From: Pararge aegeria
Lineage: Eukaryota; Arthropoda; Insecta; Lepidoptera; Nymphalidae
DNA: 64,000 nucleotides
Direction: 5' to 3'
Assembly: GCF_905163445.1 (NCBI RefSeq)
Contig: NC_053204.1
Span: forward strand, 9,011,001-9,075,000
This document shows, in pieces, positions 1-8,469 of the stretch; within the stretch, counting starts at the first letter, position 1; each line of letters starts with the position of its first letter. The notes below the pieces were generated by a model. The model saw only the letters and a program-made list of their open reading frames with translations. It was not told where the DNA came from and ran no database searches. A program made the position numbers and the translations under genes.

Positions 1-425
1 CTGTTTGAATTTTTAATATTCCTTGTTAAAAATTTCTGGACGCTTGATCTCTATTATGCTACATAATAGACTATATTAAATAGAAATTCCTATGCTTAAT
101 AATTTAATGATCTAAAAACTTCTCTCTATATCTATATCTATCTCAATTCATACTCGGAAAATTAAATCTATTGGGATGTGCAATTTCCTATTAGTACCTT
201 GTCTTTGTGAGAGAGAGCGTATGTTTTCAAACAACGATCCTAAGATTAATTACATCACACTAACATAACTTTATTCACGTTAGTCAAAACACCCCATATT
301 CATTTAATATTTAAAAAAAAAAACTTCACACCACCTGGAGAGTTACTATGGAATGGACACACAAACACACAGCAGTTTATTACCCATAACGCTTTTGCAT
401 CAGAGATATAAAAGCTTTTACTTAC
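1..425. other. Non-coding flank, probable intron
   Basis: I see no gene here. The stretch is AT-rich, with a short TATCTA run near 124-146 and no recognisable repeat family. If the neighbouring minus-strand exon is spliced at the GTAAGT next to its 3' end, this is the start of the following intron. Confidence 0.5.
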
Positions 426-958
426 TTGGCCCAATAATCCTCCCAATTCTTCTCCCGCGTAGACCCGTACCCTCTAGGTAAAGTAGCAGTTTTACCCCTT
501 CCATTTAGGGTACTACAGTCCCTTTTGTCCGGAAGACTCATAACCGAATGCCGGACTGGCTCCGACCTGAAGGACTGGAATGAAATATGAGACCCTGCGT
601 CTTCATTCGACTTCAAACTACTTTGAGACCCTCTCAGGCCGTTTTGTATCAAATTAGTTTGACCGTACTCATGTCTATAATCCTCGATTTTGGTGCCGTT
701 GTCACTTTGTATCCTGTTTAGTTGCGGTCTCGGCAAAGGCTTCCGGTATTCGAAGTCTGTCTTCATGGAAGACGACCGCTTCATTTTGGGCGATTCCTGG
801 ACGCTGGTTAGTGAGGGCATCTTGGATTCCTTCTCCAGGTCGATTTCTTGCTCGATCTGCGTCTGTACGTGGGCTAACATCTCCTCTAGATCGCCCAGAT
901 CCGGGTTTATGTTCATTTTCATACGTCGCATGATTGCACTTTGAATTCGCACAGTTAA
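426..958 (-). CDS. Probable host-gene exon, unidentified Ser-rich protein
   Basis: This is the only stretch that looks like a host coding exon. The frame is open for about 175 codons and resembles none of the repeats around it. Near the N-terminus an acidic, helix-forming segment (PDLGDLEEMLAHVQTQIEQE) is followed by a hydrophilic, Ser/Arg/Pro-rich and probably disordered region ending in EDYWAK. The minus strand shows a possible acceptor (TTTCAAG) just before base 958. The 3' end reads CCAAGTAAGT, which can be a donor (intron from 425) or Lys-TAA stop at 422-424. Methionines at 929-931, 920-922 and 914-916 could serve as starts, the last two in a good AAAATG context, so this may be a first coding exon. 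I do not recognise the family. The composition suggests a signalling, scaffold or cytoskeletal adaptor, but that is inference. No partner exon was found in the window. Confidence 0.6.
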
Positions 959-1583
959 CTTGAAATATGCACAAACGCCGTAGCGTAAAACTTATTTTTT
1001 TCAGTCACTCACAAAGATTTCACTGTTGTAAAAAGGAGCAATATTTAAAAGAGCTCCAACGCATATTCAAACATTACCTAAGACAGTTCTTTGGCATTAA
1101 CTAATTACTTAAAACTCTCATTGTAACTGCACTCAAATTATAAACGATATTTTTTTTTATTTATTAAAATGGGATCCTTTGCAACCGCTATATACCCTTG
1201 ACGTACTCTTTAGTAAACCGAAATAAAACTTATTTGTTTTTTTTTTTACAAACAATCATCAATCAAGGTTAATTTAATGACTTATCTCACAAAAACCTAA
1301 AAAACATTTTAGTTAAATGCACGCAACACGTCCACTCGGCTCGAAGACCGGGCGTAAACTAACAACTATAAGTATAAAGTAACATTGTTTCGTCAAGTAT
1401 GACATAGTTATCAGCTGTCAAGTTAGCCTCGTTTCACTTATCATGACATCCTATAGATAAAAGCAAACAATTTTTTTTTGGCAGTAATATTTGTCCTTCA
1501 CCCTAACGCAATGAGGAAGTGTCGTATTGTTGTCTTGTTAGGACAGTGATCGATTACTTTTTAAGATCGTAAAAAGAATTAAG
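959..1583. other. Upstream flank of exon: intron or 5' UTR/promoter
   Basis: No gene or clear repeat is visible. A small GC-richer patch at about 1320-1360 stands out from AT-rich surroundings and could belong to a 5' UTR or promoter if the exon at 426-958 is the first coding exon. No TATA box or initiator can be assigned with confidence. Confidence 0.3.
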
Positions 1584-2123
1584 ACGACCACCCTGGCGCA
1601 ACGGTGAGCGCTATGAATTTTAAAAACTAAAAATATACTACGCCAATACACACATCGCCATCTAGCCCCAAAGTAAGCGTAGCTTGTGTTATGGGTACCA
1701 GTATAGCTGATGAAATTTTTTATGAAAATAATACACATAAATACTTGTTATAAACAGATAAACACCCAGTCATTGAAAAACATTCATGTTCATCACAGAA
1801 GCATTTTCCAGTTGTGGGAATCGAACCCACGGCCTTGGACCGTCTAATTTAAGCAGGAGGTCCCCGGGTTCGATTCCCGGCAGGAGAATTGGGGTATTTA
1901 TAATTTCGGAATTTTCTCTGGTCTGGTCTGGTGGGAGGCTTTAGGCGTGGCTAGTTGCCGACAAAGACGTGCCGCTTAGCGATTTTGTGTCCCGGCGCGA
2001 TGTCGCGTAGAAACCGATTAGGGGTATGACTCCCTATACCATACTCCCTAACAGGTTAGCCCGATACCATCTCAGACTTCATCGTCAATTACCACCAGTT
2101 GAGATTGCAGTCAAGGGCTAACT
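1584..2123 (+). mobile_element. SINE-C, split by a SINE-A insertion
   Basis: A tRNA-headed SINE. The head at 1584-1621 (CTGGCGCAACGGTGAGCGCT) and the rest at 1841-2123 are separated by a reverse-oriented SINE-A. After the break come a B-box (GGTTCGATTCC), the body motif GTGGGAGGCTTTAGGCGTGG, and the tail GATTGCAGTCAAGGGCTAAC. The split shows SINE-A landed after SINE-C. Confidence 0.85.
1622..1840 (-). mobile_element. SINE-A copy inside SINE-C
   Basis: Read on the minus strand, this begins near its B-box (GTGGGTTCGATTCCCACAAC), continues through GTGTCTGGGTGTTTATC and ACCCATAACACAAGCTACGC, and ends in an ATTT-rich tail. The tRNA A-box end is missing, so it is 5'-truncated. AATTT-like bases on both sides fit a short target duplication. 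Confidence 0.85.
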
Positions 2124-2199
2124 AGTAGTGGAATATAAAAATAAAAAGACTAGCATGTTAAGAAATTAATTAATCGCATTGTAACCACGATTTATTAAA

Positions 2200-2587
2200 T
2201 ACTAGCGTACCCAACCCGCTTCGCCGGGCTACATTTTGCTTCATTTTATTTAAACAATAAACTTACATCATTAAATTTTTAATTTGAGTCTTATAATATA
2301 TTAAATCATTTATTTCTCTCCGTATTCATTCCCTTCTATTCTCTTCTCGAGCGGGTGAAGATCATTATCTACACCCATGTACACTCAACAATAGAATATC
2401 ATCATAGTAAATAAAAGCTGTATTTGACAGTTCAAAAATAGCAGTGCTCCGATCGTCACCAAACTTTACAGGATTACTCGCCAGGTCAATCCGGAGATTC
2501 CCTGAAAGTTTCATTGAAATCGGTCCAGCCGTTTCGGTGCCTATACGGAACATACCCGCACACTTTCTCTTTTATACAGATAGATGT
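2200..2587 (-). mobile_element. Helitron-like non-autonomous fragment
   Basis: Starts on the plus strand with TACTAGCGTACCCAACCCGC, which read in reverse is a 3' end finishing in CTAGTA behind a GC-rich hairpin-like segment. It contains the degenerate motif TTTCATTGAAATCGGTCCAG common to these elements. A second partial copy lies at 4849-4975. No coding capacity. Confidence 0.55.
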
Positions 2588-2862
2588 TTTAACACATTGT
2601 TTAATCTTATGCATTTTACTATTTTTAACGTAGAACTTCTATTTGAGAATAAGTATATGGTTTCCTACATTCGAAGCAAAGATAAGGTGTTGAATGATGT
2701 GAGACTAAAAGTGCACTCCAGGCAGGTATATTAAATTCTTTAAGCATTACATTTCTGCATACTACGCTTTGCTCTTGGAATCGTGTCGAGTTTTCTGATA
2801 ATCGTACGTTATGATATCATCTTATTTTATTTATGAGGAAGGTGTGGACTACTGGGTGTTTG

Positions 2863-3004
2863 CCAGCGGCGAAAATAAAATGAAGAAAATCTCCATTAAG
2901 AGTTATAAAAAGCCTACCCTTAAGTATTTATAACTCTTACTGGAGATTTCCTTCATTTTATATCATCTGCATACACTGTGCATACCCTAAATGCACGCTA
3001 CTAG
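2863..3004. mobile_element. M1-family MITE, foldback form
   Basis: Related to the hAT-type MITE M1: the right half matches other copies (TATCATCTGCATACACTGTG). The left half is an inverted copy of the right half, giving arms of about 37 bp at roughly 2874-2910 and 2927-2963 with few mismatches. The canonical left end CAGTGGCGTG is degraded. Confidence 0.6.
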
Positions 3005-3335
3005 TGTTTGCCTGCGATTTCGTCCGGTTATAATCTCTCTATCTCTCTCGAGCGGTGATAGCGCATTGGGTAAGAGCTCGACTTCACTTTCGGGGGTCCT
3101 AGTTCGAATCCTAGCACGCATTTTTAACATTTTTAAGTTATGTGCGATTTAAATAATTAAAATATCACTTGCTTCAACGGTGAAGGAAAACATCGCGAGG
3201 GAACCTGCATGCCTGAGAGTTCCACATAATGTTCTCAAAGGGGTGGGGAGTCCGCCAATCTGCACTGGGCCAGCGTAGTGGACTACCTTAACCCCTCCTC
3301 ATTGTGGGAGGAGACCCATGCTCTGTAGTTGGCCG

Positions 3336-3487
3336 CAGTGGCGTGCATAGAGGGAAAAACTTAAGGATAGGCATTGTGGCATTTAGAGTTATACGAAGCC
3401 TAGCCTCGCATTTATAACTCGTACTGGATATTTTGTTTATTTTATATCATCTGCATACCCTGTGCATTCCCTCTATGCACGCCACAG
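3336..3487. mobile_element. M1 MITE, hAT type, nested in SINE-B
   Basis: A 152-bp non-coding element with inverted ends CAGTGGCGTGCATAGAGGG and CCCTCTATGCACGCCACAG. The flanks GTTGGCCG (3328-3335) and GTGGGCCG (3488-3495) form a 7-of-8 match, as expected for the 8-bp target duplication of the hAT superfamily. Removing it restores the continuous SINE-B sequence. Confidence 0.85.
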
Positions 3488-3520
3488 GTGGGCCGGTAAT
3501 GGGTTGATGTGATGATTTGA

Positions 3521-3527
3521 TGACGAC

Positions 3528-3559
<32 letters not shown>

Positions 3560-3566
3560 CGATGAT
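3521..3566. repeat. (GAT)n microsatellite, SINE-B tail
   Basis: A run of GAT/GAC triplets that forms the 3' tail of the SINE-B copy. Confidence 0.9.
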
Positions 3567-3579
3567 AATCTCTTTGTAT

Positions 3580-3700
3580 CAAAATTCAAAATTCATTTAT
3601 TTCAAGTAGACCTAATATAAGCACTTTTGAAACGTCAAGTCTGTTTGTTTGTATTGACTCTACCACCCAAGGAGAAGAAGCCGGCAAGATCATTACTTTT
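3580..3700 (-). mobile_element. LINE-J1 3' UTR tail
   Basis: On the minus strand this reads as the J1 3' end: CCGGCTTCTTCTCC, then GACTTGACGTTTCAAAAGTG, then AAATAAATGAATTTTGAATT at the terminus. It lacks coding sequence and is strongly 5'-truncated. A near match is the complete 3' end at 8820-8998. Confidence 0.75.
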
Positions 3701-4022
3701 CTGTTTCCATTCACATCAAAATCAATCTACGTGTTGTCATGATTAGCCAGGACGAACAGATCAACAAATACCTATATGTTTTAGGACCAAGCTATCGTCC
3801 AGACACTTCAATTTAATTAACTTGTTAATATATACTATTATTAGATTGTAGATAACGAGTATTAGTAGCACAATCACATTTCCAACTAATCGTTTTCCAG
3901 CCGAGAAATTCGTAATCGTTTCCGATTAGAACAACAAAAAAATAAGATTCCGAATGTGATTTTTAATGTTTCCTCCTTAATAATATTGAGGTTGAGCTAC
4001 ATACCAAAATAATATAATCGAA
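3701..4022. other. No recognisable feature
   Basis: AT-rich sequence without an ORF or repeat that I can match elsewhere in the window. Confidence 0.4.
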
Positions 4023-4250
4023 TTTGTCAATATTTCGATCCAGTTACATTGATCGTGGTCACGACGGGACTGCGGAGGTGCGAGATTGTCAGTGCAGTAT
4101 TGTAGAACAGTTCGTGAAATACCAACAAAAAACACGAAAGCAAGTAGTTAGATTATGCCCGTGTCATCCAACTGGACATCTCTTACCCCCGCAGTCCCGT
4201 CGTGACCACGATCCATGTAACCGGGTCGAAATATCTGTAGTCAATACAGA
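4023..4250. mobile_element. Foldback element with ~50-bp inverted arms
   Basis: Left arm at about 4027-4077 and right arm at about 4194-4245 are inverted copies with only a few mismatches; the shared core is GATCGTGGTCACGACGGGAC. About 115 bp of unique sequence lies between. A single arm recurs at 58515-58578. There is no coding capacity and the mechanism is unknown. Confidence 0.65.
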
Positions 4251-4384
4251 TCATAGTTAACTCTCACGTCTATCACCAAATAGTTAATTTGATAATTTAA
4301 ATTTTGCAGTATTATCAACAAAGTGATAAAGATAAAATTTGAATGCGTCGCGCTTGCTGAGATGGTGTTTACACACTGCAAAGT

Positions 4385-4525
4385 CGAATCTAGTCCAAGA
4401 TAATCACGAGACCTCATACCACAGTTATGAGACGCCATTGTTATATAAACAGACATATTCTAGATAGCGGCGCAGCGTCAGCTGATGGAGGCAATAAAAG
4501 ATAATGAATCTAAATACGAGGTAGT
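4385..4525 (+). repeat. Unclassified repeat X, copy 1
   Basis: Shares GTCCAAGATAATCACGAGAC, a TTGTTATAT block and GCAATAAAAG with a second copy at 5426-5530 in the same orientation, about 1.03 kb away. I cannot assign it to a known family. Confidence 0.5.
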
Positions 4526-4551
4526 ATTAGTGCTTTTTGTGACAGAGCTCT

Positions 4552-4603
4552 GCCAGCGAAGTACTACCTACATGCTTATTTCTGCCGTCAAGCAGCATCA
4601 CTT
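4552..4603 (-). mobile_element. Element F fragment
   Basis: Matches the terminal portion of element F (CATGCTTATTTCTGCCG on the plus strand, as at 48286), directly abutting the head of a SINE-A. Confidence 0.6.
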
Positions 4604-4606
4604 GCC

Positions 4607-4848
4607 GACGGCCGATTGGCGGCAGTGGGCAGCGACCCTGCTTTCTGAGTCCAAGGCCGTGGGTTCGATTCCCACAACTGGAAAATGTTTCTGTGATGAA
4701 CATGAATGTTTTTCAGTGTCTGGGTGTTTATATGTATATTATTCAAAAAAATATTCATCAGTTATCTTAGTACCCATAACACAAGCTGCGCTTACTTTTG
4801 GACTAGATGACGGTGTGTGTACTTTCATAGTATATTTATTTATTACAA
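4607..4848 (+). mobile_element. SINE-A, near full length
   Basis: Starts GACGGCCGATTGGCGG (A-box region) with the B-box GGGTTCGATTCCCACAAC. The body GTGTCTGGGTGTTTATATG leads to ACCCATAACACAAGCTGCGC and a TATATTTATTTATT tail. A 139-residue open frame across this copy is incidental. Confidence 0.88.
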
Positions 4849-4975
4849 GCGTACCCAGCCCGCTTCGCCGTTTTAGATTTTGCTTTATTTTATTTAAACA
4901 ATAAACTTACAACATTAGATTATTAATTTAAGTCTCATAATATATTAAATCATTTATTTCTCTCCGTATTCGTAA
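4849..4975 (-). mobile_element. Helitron-like fragment
   Basis: The sequence from GCGTACCCAGCCCGCTTCGC through ATTTATTTCTCTCCGTATTC parallels 2203-2330 in the same orientation. It is truncated and joined to the SINE-A tail. Confidence 0.5.
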
Positions 4976-5215
4976 GTGTTTATTTATGCCAACCCTATTG
5001 AAGATAAAAGACTGACAGTCGCATAGGACCTACGCTACGCGACGCTTACCAAATGAAGTGATAGGAGTCACTTGATTTTAATTTTGCATGTGATGTTAGG
5101 GCTGTATCTGAATTCTTTCAGTAAACATATGGCAATGCGTTACTCAATAACTAGCTAGGGTTCAGTTTCACAGATAAGTCCAAGAGAAAGTAAATAATGT
5201 ACCTCAAAAGCCTCT
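4976..5215 (+). repeat. Unclassified repeat Q, copy 1
   Basis: About 230 bp that recurs in inverse orientation at 9150-9390. Shared blocks include the ACCCTATT stretch, CTACGCTACGCGACGC, a TTTTGCATGTGATGTTAGGG block and a TTCACAGATAAGTC end. It is non-coding and of unknown class. Confidence 0.6.
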
Positions 5216-5316
5216 GAAGTATTACCTAGGTTTGTTTTTTTTTTTAGTCCACGACCTATTCCAACGTTCTTCAACATAGTACTTAAAATTCTCTAATAAA
5301 ACACAATACCTTATAA

Positions 5317-5412
5317 AATGCATGGCCCGACCCGGGTTTCGAACACAGGACCTCGTGATCCGTAGTTTAACATGCTAACCATGAGACCGACGAGGCATTC
5401 AGACCAACGACT
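5317..5412 (-). mobile_element. SINE-D head (tRNA-like)
   Basis: On the minus strand a tRNA-like module: GTTAGCATGTTAAAC (A-box region), then ATCACGAGGTCCTGTGTTCG (B-box region), then CCCGGGTCGGGCCATG. It is not a functional tRNA, since there is no complete cloverleaf, and degenerate relatives occur at 29270 and 44060. Confidence 0.6.
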
Positions 5413-5425
5413 AAAAGACGAAAGT

Positions 5426-5530
5426 GGTCCAAGATAATCACGAGACCTCATATATTACGCGATTGTTATATCAAAAGGCGTATTCTAAGAATGAAATCTT
5501 GATTGATGCAATAAAAGCGATCAAATCTAA
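5426..5530 (+). repeat. Unclassified repeat X, copy 2
   Basis: Direct-orientation partner of 4385-4525, sharing the GTCCAAGATAATCACGAGAC block and the following ATTGTTATAT block. Confidence 0.5.
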
Positions 5531-5880
5531 GACAATTAAGGGCACCTATTAAACTGAAGAGTCGTTTGTGTAGCGATTTGTATGGCAGTTTGTAAATTAA
5601 AAGGATTGAGTCATTCCGACTGTTAGATTATATTGTGTAACCGATTTGCTCAGTTGCGGTGGAATATTAAGATGCTCAGATATTGAAAACTGCACTATAG
5701 TTACCCGTGAAAAATGTATAGTTAAAAATTAATAAAGTCTTTGCACTCGGAATTGTTCTTAATGTTCAAAATTGTAACTCACTCCAGCAACTGAACTATA
5801 ACGAACACTGTCAAATGTCATCTGTCAGATGTCATATGTCAAATGTCACCTATTATGATCATTGTCTTCTCCTTCTTCTT
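5531..5880. other. No gene; TGTCA-rich cluster
   Basis: Mostly featureless. At 5808-5848 a cluster of overlapping TGTCA motifs (CTGTCAAATGTCATCTGTC and repeats) forms a short degenerate tandem array. Confidence 0.45.
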
Positions 5881-5984
5881 CTTAGGGTTAATGGCTTTTT
5901 GTCATGCCTGCACTGCACAGTTTACTTTGCCAATGTCGGGATGATCATGTCACTATTGTCCGTATGACGCAATCTAGCGTCAAG

Positions 5985-6225
5985 TGTGATGAACGGCGTG
6001 AACGGATATTGCCCAGAGTGTCGCGAAGCTGAAGTGGCAGGGCAGGGCACATAGCTCGGAGAACCGATGGACGTTGGGGTCTTAAGGTGTTTTAATGGAG
6101 ATCCCGCACCGGTAAACGCAGTGTTGATCGGCCCAGGACCGTGGATTGTGGAACTACCTACAAAATACCTATGTCCAGCAGTGGACGTCCATTGGTTGAA
6201 ATTATGATGATGATGATGATGATTA
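5985..6225 (+). mobile_element. LINE-R 3' fragment (degenerate)
   Basis: Broken-frame translation gives TDIAQSVAKLKWQ and then pieces of the RTDGRWG and TGKRSVDRP motifs. These are recognisable as the C-terminus of an endonuclease/reverse-transcriptase LINE whose better copy is at 53188-53517. It ends in the expected (ATG)n tail. Frameshifts and stops show it is dead. Confidence 0.75.
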
Positions 6226-6247
6226 AAAGCTGAGTATTTTTTTTTTT

Positions 6248-6452
6248 GACAGCCAATTGGCGCAGTGGGCCTGAGTCCAAGGCCGTGGGTTCGATTCCCA
6301 AAACTGGAAAAATGTTTGTGTGATGAACATGATTGTTTTTCAGTGTCTGGGTGTTTATCTGTATATTATAAGTATTTATGTGTATTATATTCATAAAAAT
6401 ATTCATCAGCTATCTTAGTACCCATAACACAAGCTACGCTTACTTTGGGTCT
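6248..6452 (+). mobile_element. SINE-A with internal head deletion
   Basis: The head GCCAATTGGCGCAGTGGGC jumps directly to CTGAGTCC, lacking about 17 bp present in other copies. The rest follows the family, and the 3' end is cut off at GGGTCTAGATTT where an M2 MITE fragment begins. Confidence 0.85.
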
Positions 6453-6535
6453 AGATTTGGAGGAGAATTTGTGTCGTTTTATGCAATTTTCCTGGTGTAT
6501 GCATACCCTGGTAAGAAACCCATTGCACGCCACTG
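6453..6535 (-). mobile_element. M2 MITE fragment
   Basis: Contains the M2 motif GGTGTATGCATACCCTGG and ends with the inverted terminus TGCACGCCACTG. The other end is missing. Complete relatives are at 57466-57606 and 59864-59967. Confidence 0.65.
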
Positions 6536-6544
6536 ATGGTAGTC

Positions 6545-6763
6545 ATTCCTAATCGGTTACTACGCGACATAGCACCGGAACACTACATCGCTTAGCGGCA
6601 CGTCTTTGTCGGTAGGATGGTAACGAGCCACGGCCAAAGCCCCACCAGACCAGCCCAGAGAAAATTCAGAAATTATAAATTCCCAAATTGACCCTGCTGG
6701 GAATCAAACCCCGGACCTTGTACTTAAATTTACAGCGTTCACTGTTGCGCCAGAGAGGTCGTC
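6545..6763 (-). mobile_element. SINE-C, 3'-truncated
   Basis: On the minus strand: head CTGGCGCAACAGTGAACGCT, a degenerate B-box near 6697-6712, then GGTCTGGTGGGGC and ACCGATTAGG. The shared LINE-like tail is absent. Confidence 0.8.
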
Positions 6764-6944
6764 AGGTGATTAGAAGTGGGTAGAGTTTTTATGGCGTTCC
6801 GGCCGACGGGAAGCGAGCGTGTAGAAATCATGACCGGGTCAGCCGTGGAAAGTGATCTGACTGAGTCGGGATGCGTCACAGTAAAGGGCGTAGCGATCGA
6901 CACAGTGGTTATAGGGGGAGGCAAGAAGTTTGTGAGCGTTATAA
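6764..6944. other. Unassigned sequence between SINEs
   Basis: GC-richer than its surroundings, with an open plus-strand frame that runs into the neighbouring SINE. No domain is recognisable, so I do not call a gene. Confidence 0.3.
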
Positions 6945-7143
6945 GATCAGCACCTCATCATAATCACCCAATTGGCCATTTCTTTGGCTTCTCATTCTGA
7001 GGACACCCTGTAAAGGACACCGGTCCTTTACAGGGTATGAGTCTCAGAATGAAAAGGGTTAACGCTGGCCAAGTGCGGATGGGTAGACTTCACACGCCTT
7101 TGGAAATATTATGGTGAACTCTCAGGGATCAAGGATTTCTCAC
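6945..7143 (-). mobile_element. SINE-B fragment with inverted duplication
   Basis: The right part (7023-7143) reads on the minus strand as SINE-B from AACCTG-like bases to CATTCTGAGAC. At 6993-7051 it folds back on itself: ACCCTGTAAAGGAC (7005-7018) and GTCCTTTACAGGGT (7023-7036) are perfect inverted copies around a 4-nt loop. Confidence 0.7.
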
Positions 7144-7578
7144 GTTGTTTTTCTTCAATTGTTGTTTAGTTACTTCGATCACAAATAACTCTGAAACGTG
7201 CGTGCGTGCGTGCGTGCGTGCATGCTGGAGATCGTATGGATCAGAAACCTGGGTTACTACGAATAAAAAAAAAAATTGTAGCCGACATCAATATAATAAA
7301 GAGTGTTTAGAGATTATAGAGTTTGACCTGAAGATTAAAACTGAAGTGGCCGATGACTTATCGCTGCCGCTACATCCTCCGCTGTCTCGTATTCAACATG
7401 AGCGCTACCTATATCATATTTCTTTGAAACTGTTCGACCCGCTCACTGTACTGCTTCAGTTATTGGAAATGAGGTGAACTCAGCGATAAGTGTACCTACA
7501 ATAAAATATACTTTTGCGGAAACCAATAATAAAAATATTTTTTTTCTCATTTTATAGTGTTTGTACCGTTTGTAATTT
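7144..7578. other. No gene; (GTGC)n microsatellite at 7198-7224
   Basis: A short CGTG/CGTGC microsatellite lies at 7198-7224. The 110-codon open frame spanning the region has no recognisable domain. Confidence 0.5.
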
Positions 7579-7755
7579 GACGGCCGTCTGGCGCAGTGGG
7601 CAGCGACCCTGCTTTCTGAGTCCTAGGCCGTGGGTTCGATTCCCATAACTGGAAAAATGTTTGTGTGATGAACATGATTGTTTTTCAGTGTCTGGGTGTT
7701 TATCTGTATATTATAAGTATTTATGTGTATTATTCATAAAAATATACTTCAGTCG
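7579..7755 (+). mobile_element. SINE-A, 3'-truncated
   Basis: Complete head (GACGGCCGTCTGGCGCAGTG) and B-box, body to TTATGTGTATTATTCATAAA, then a sharp end at 7755 before the conserved ACCCATAACACAAGC segment. Confidence 0.85.
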
Positions 7756-8130
7756 AAGAAGATTCCTAGGCATACATTTACCTTTAACCAATCGATTTTC
7801 AGTAGGCAACTCATATACTTAACCTTATTTGTCTTGCCACAAGGTGGGGTAAATTGTGTTTGTATTATCATATTTTTCTTATGGATTTAAGGTTGTGAAA
7901 AAAAATAATTTCATCTGTCAAGTGTCATTTTAAGAGTAACCTTTACTTTACGATCCGCCGAGTCACAATCTTAACTTTAGACATCGTTATACATCCCATA
8001 AGAGTTCGTGAAACGTTTTTTGCTCTAGGAAGCACCTAAATAACTAGACATCCGATTAAGGCTATTCCTTCGTTATTGAAAACGGACATAACACTACTAA
8101 ATATAGGTATATTTAGTGTTTAATAATTGC
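7756..8130. other. No recognisable feature
   Basis: AT-rich with no supported gene or repeat. Confidence 0.4.
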
Positions 8131-8222
8131 CATAACTCTATCAGGTTAGCCCGCTACCATCTTAGACTGCATCATCTCTTAACACCAGGTGAGATTGCAG
8201 TCTAGGGCTAACTACTAGAGGC
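8131..8222 (+). mobile_element. SINE-C 3' tail
   Basis: Contains AGGTTAGCCCGCTACCATC, TTAGACTGCATCATC and GATTGCAGTCTAGGGCTAAC, the last ~90 bp of SINE-C. Confidence 0.8.
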
Positions 8223-8469
8223 AAAAAAAAAAACCTATGGGCGTACGGGACGCACTTGCTAATTCACCTCGCTGCATATTAAAACGCAATATGCATAAAT
8301 CAGCCTGTCTGTACCTACCCCGTAACATTGTCGGCTTATCACGAGCTTTAGTTTTCAACACAATACCATTTTTATACTATAATAATATTCATGATAATAA
8401 AGTTGCATTCGATCCACGGATTCTCGGAATATCGTTATACTAGTTTCCTGTAGGTACTCTTACAGTATT
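8223..8469. other. Unassigned
   Basis: No match to other parts of the window. An incidental 68-codon frame is present without a recognisable domain. Confidence 0.35.

Larger units (their letters stand above)
3050..3570 (+). mobile_element. SINE-B, interrupted by MITE M1
   Basis: A tRNA-headed SINE: the head contains GGTAAGAGCTCGACTTCAC and a B-box-like TAGTTCGAATCCTAGC. The body includes CTTCAACGGTGAAGGAAAAC, then CCGGTAATGGGTTGATGTG and a (GAT)n tail to about 3566. It is split at 3336-3487 by an M1 MITE. Confidence 0.88.

Noticed and set aside
4485..4904. 139-codon plus-strand open frame
   Set aside because: It spans element F scrap, a SINE-A and a Helitron-like edge; the protein is a fortuitous translation of repeats.
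6776..7000. 74-codon plus-strand frame with balanced composition
   Set aside because: It ends inside a SINE-B fragment, has no domain and is shadowed by an equally long minus frame.
7198..7224. Regulatory GTGC array
   Set aside because: Simple microsatellite with no further context.
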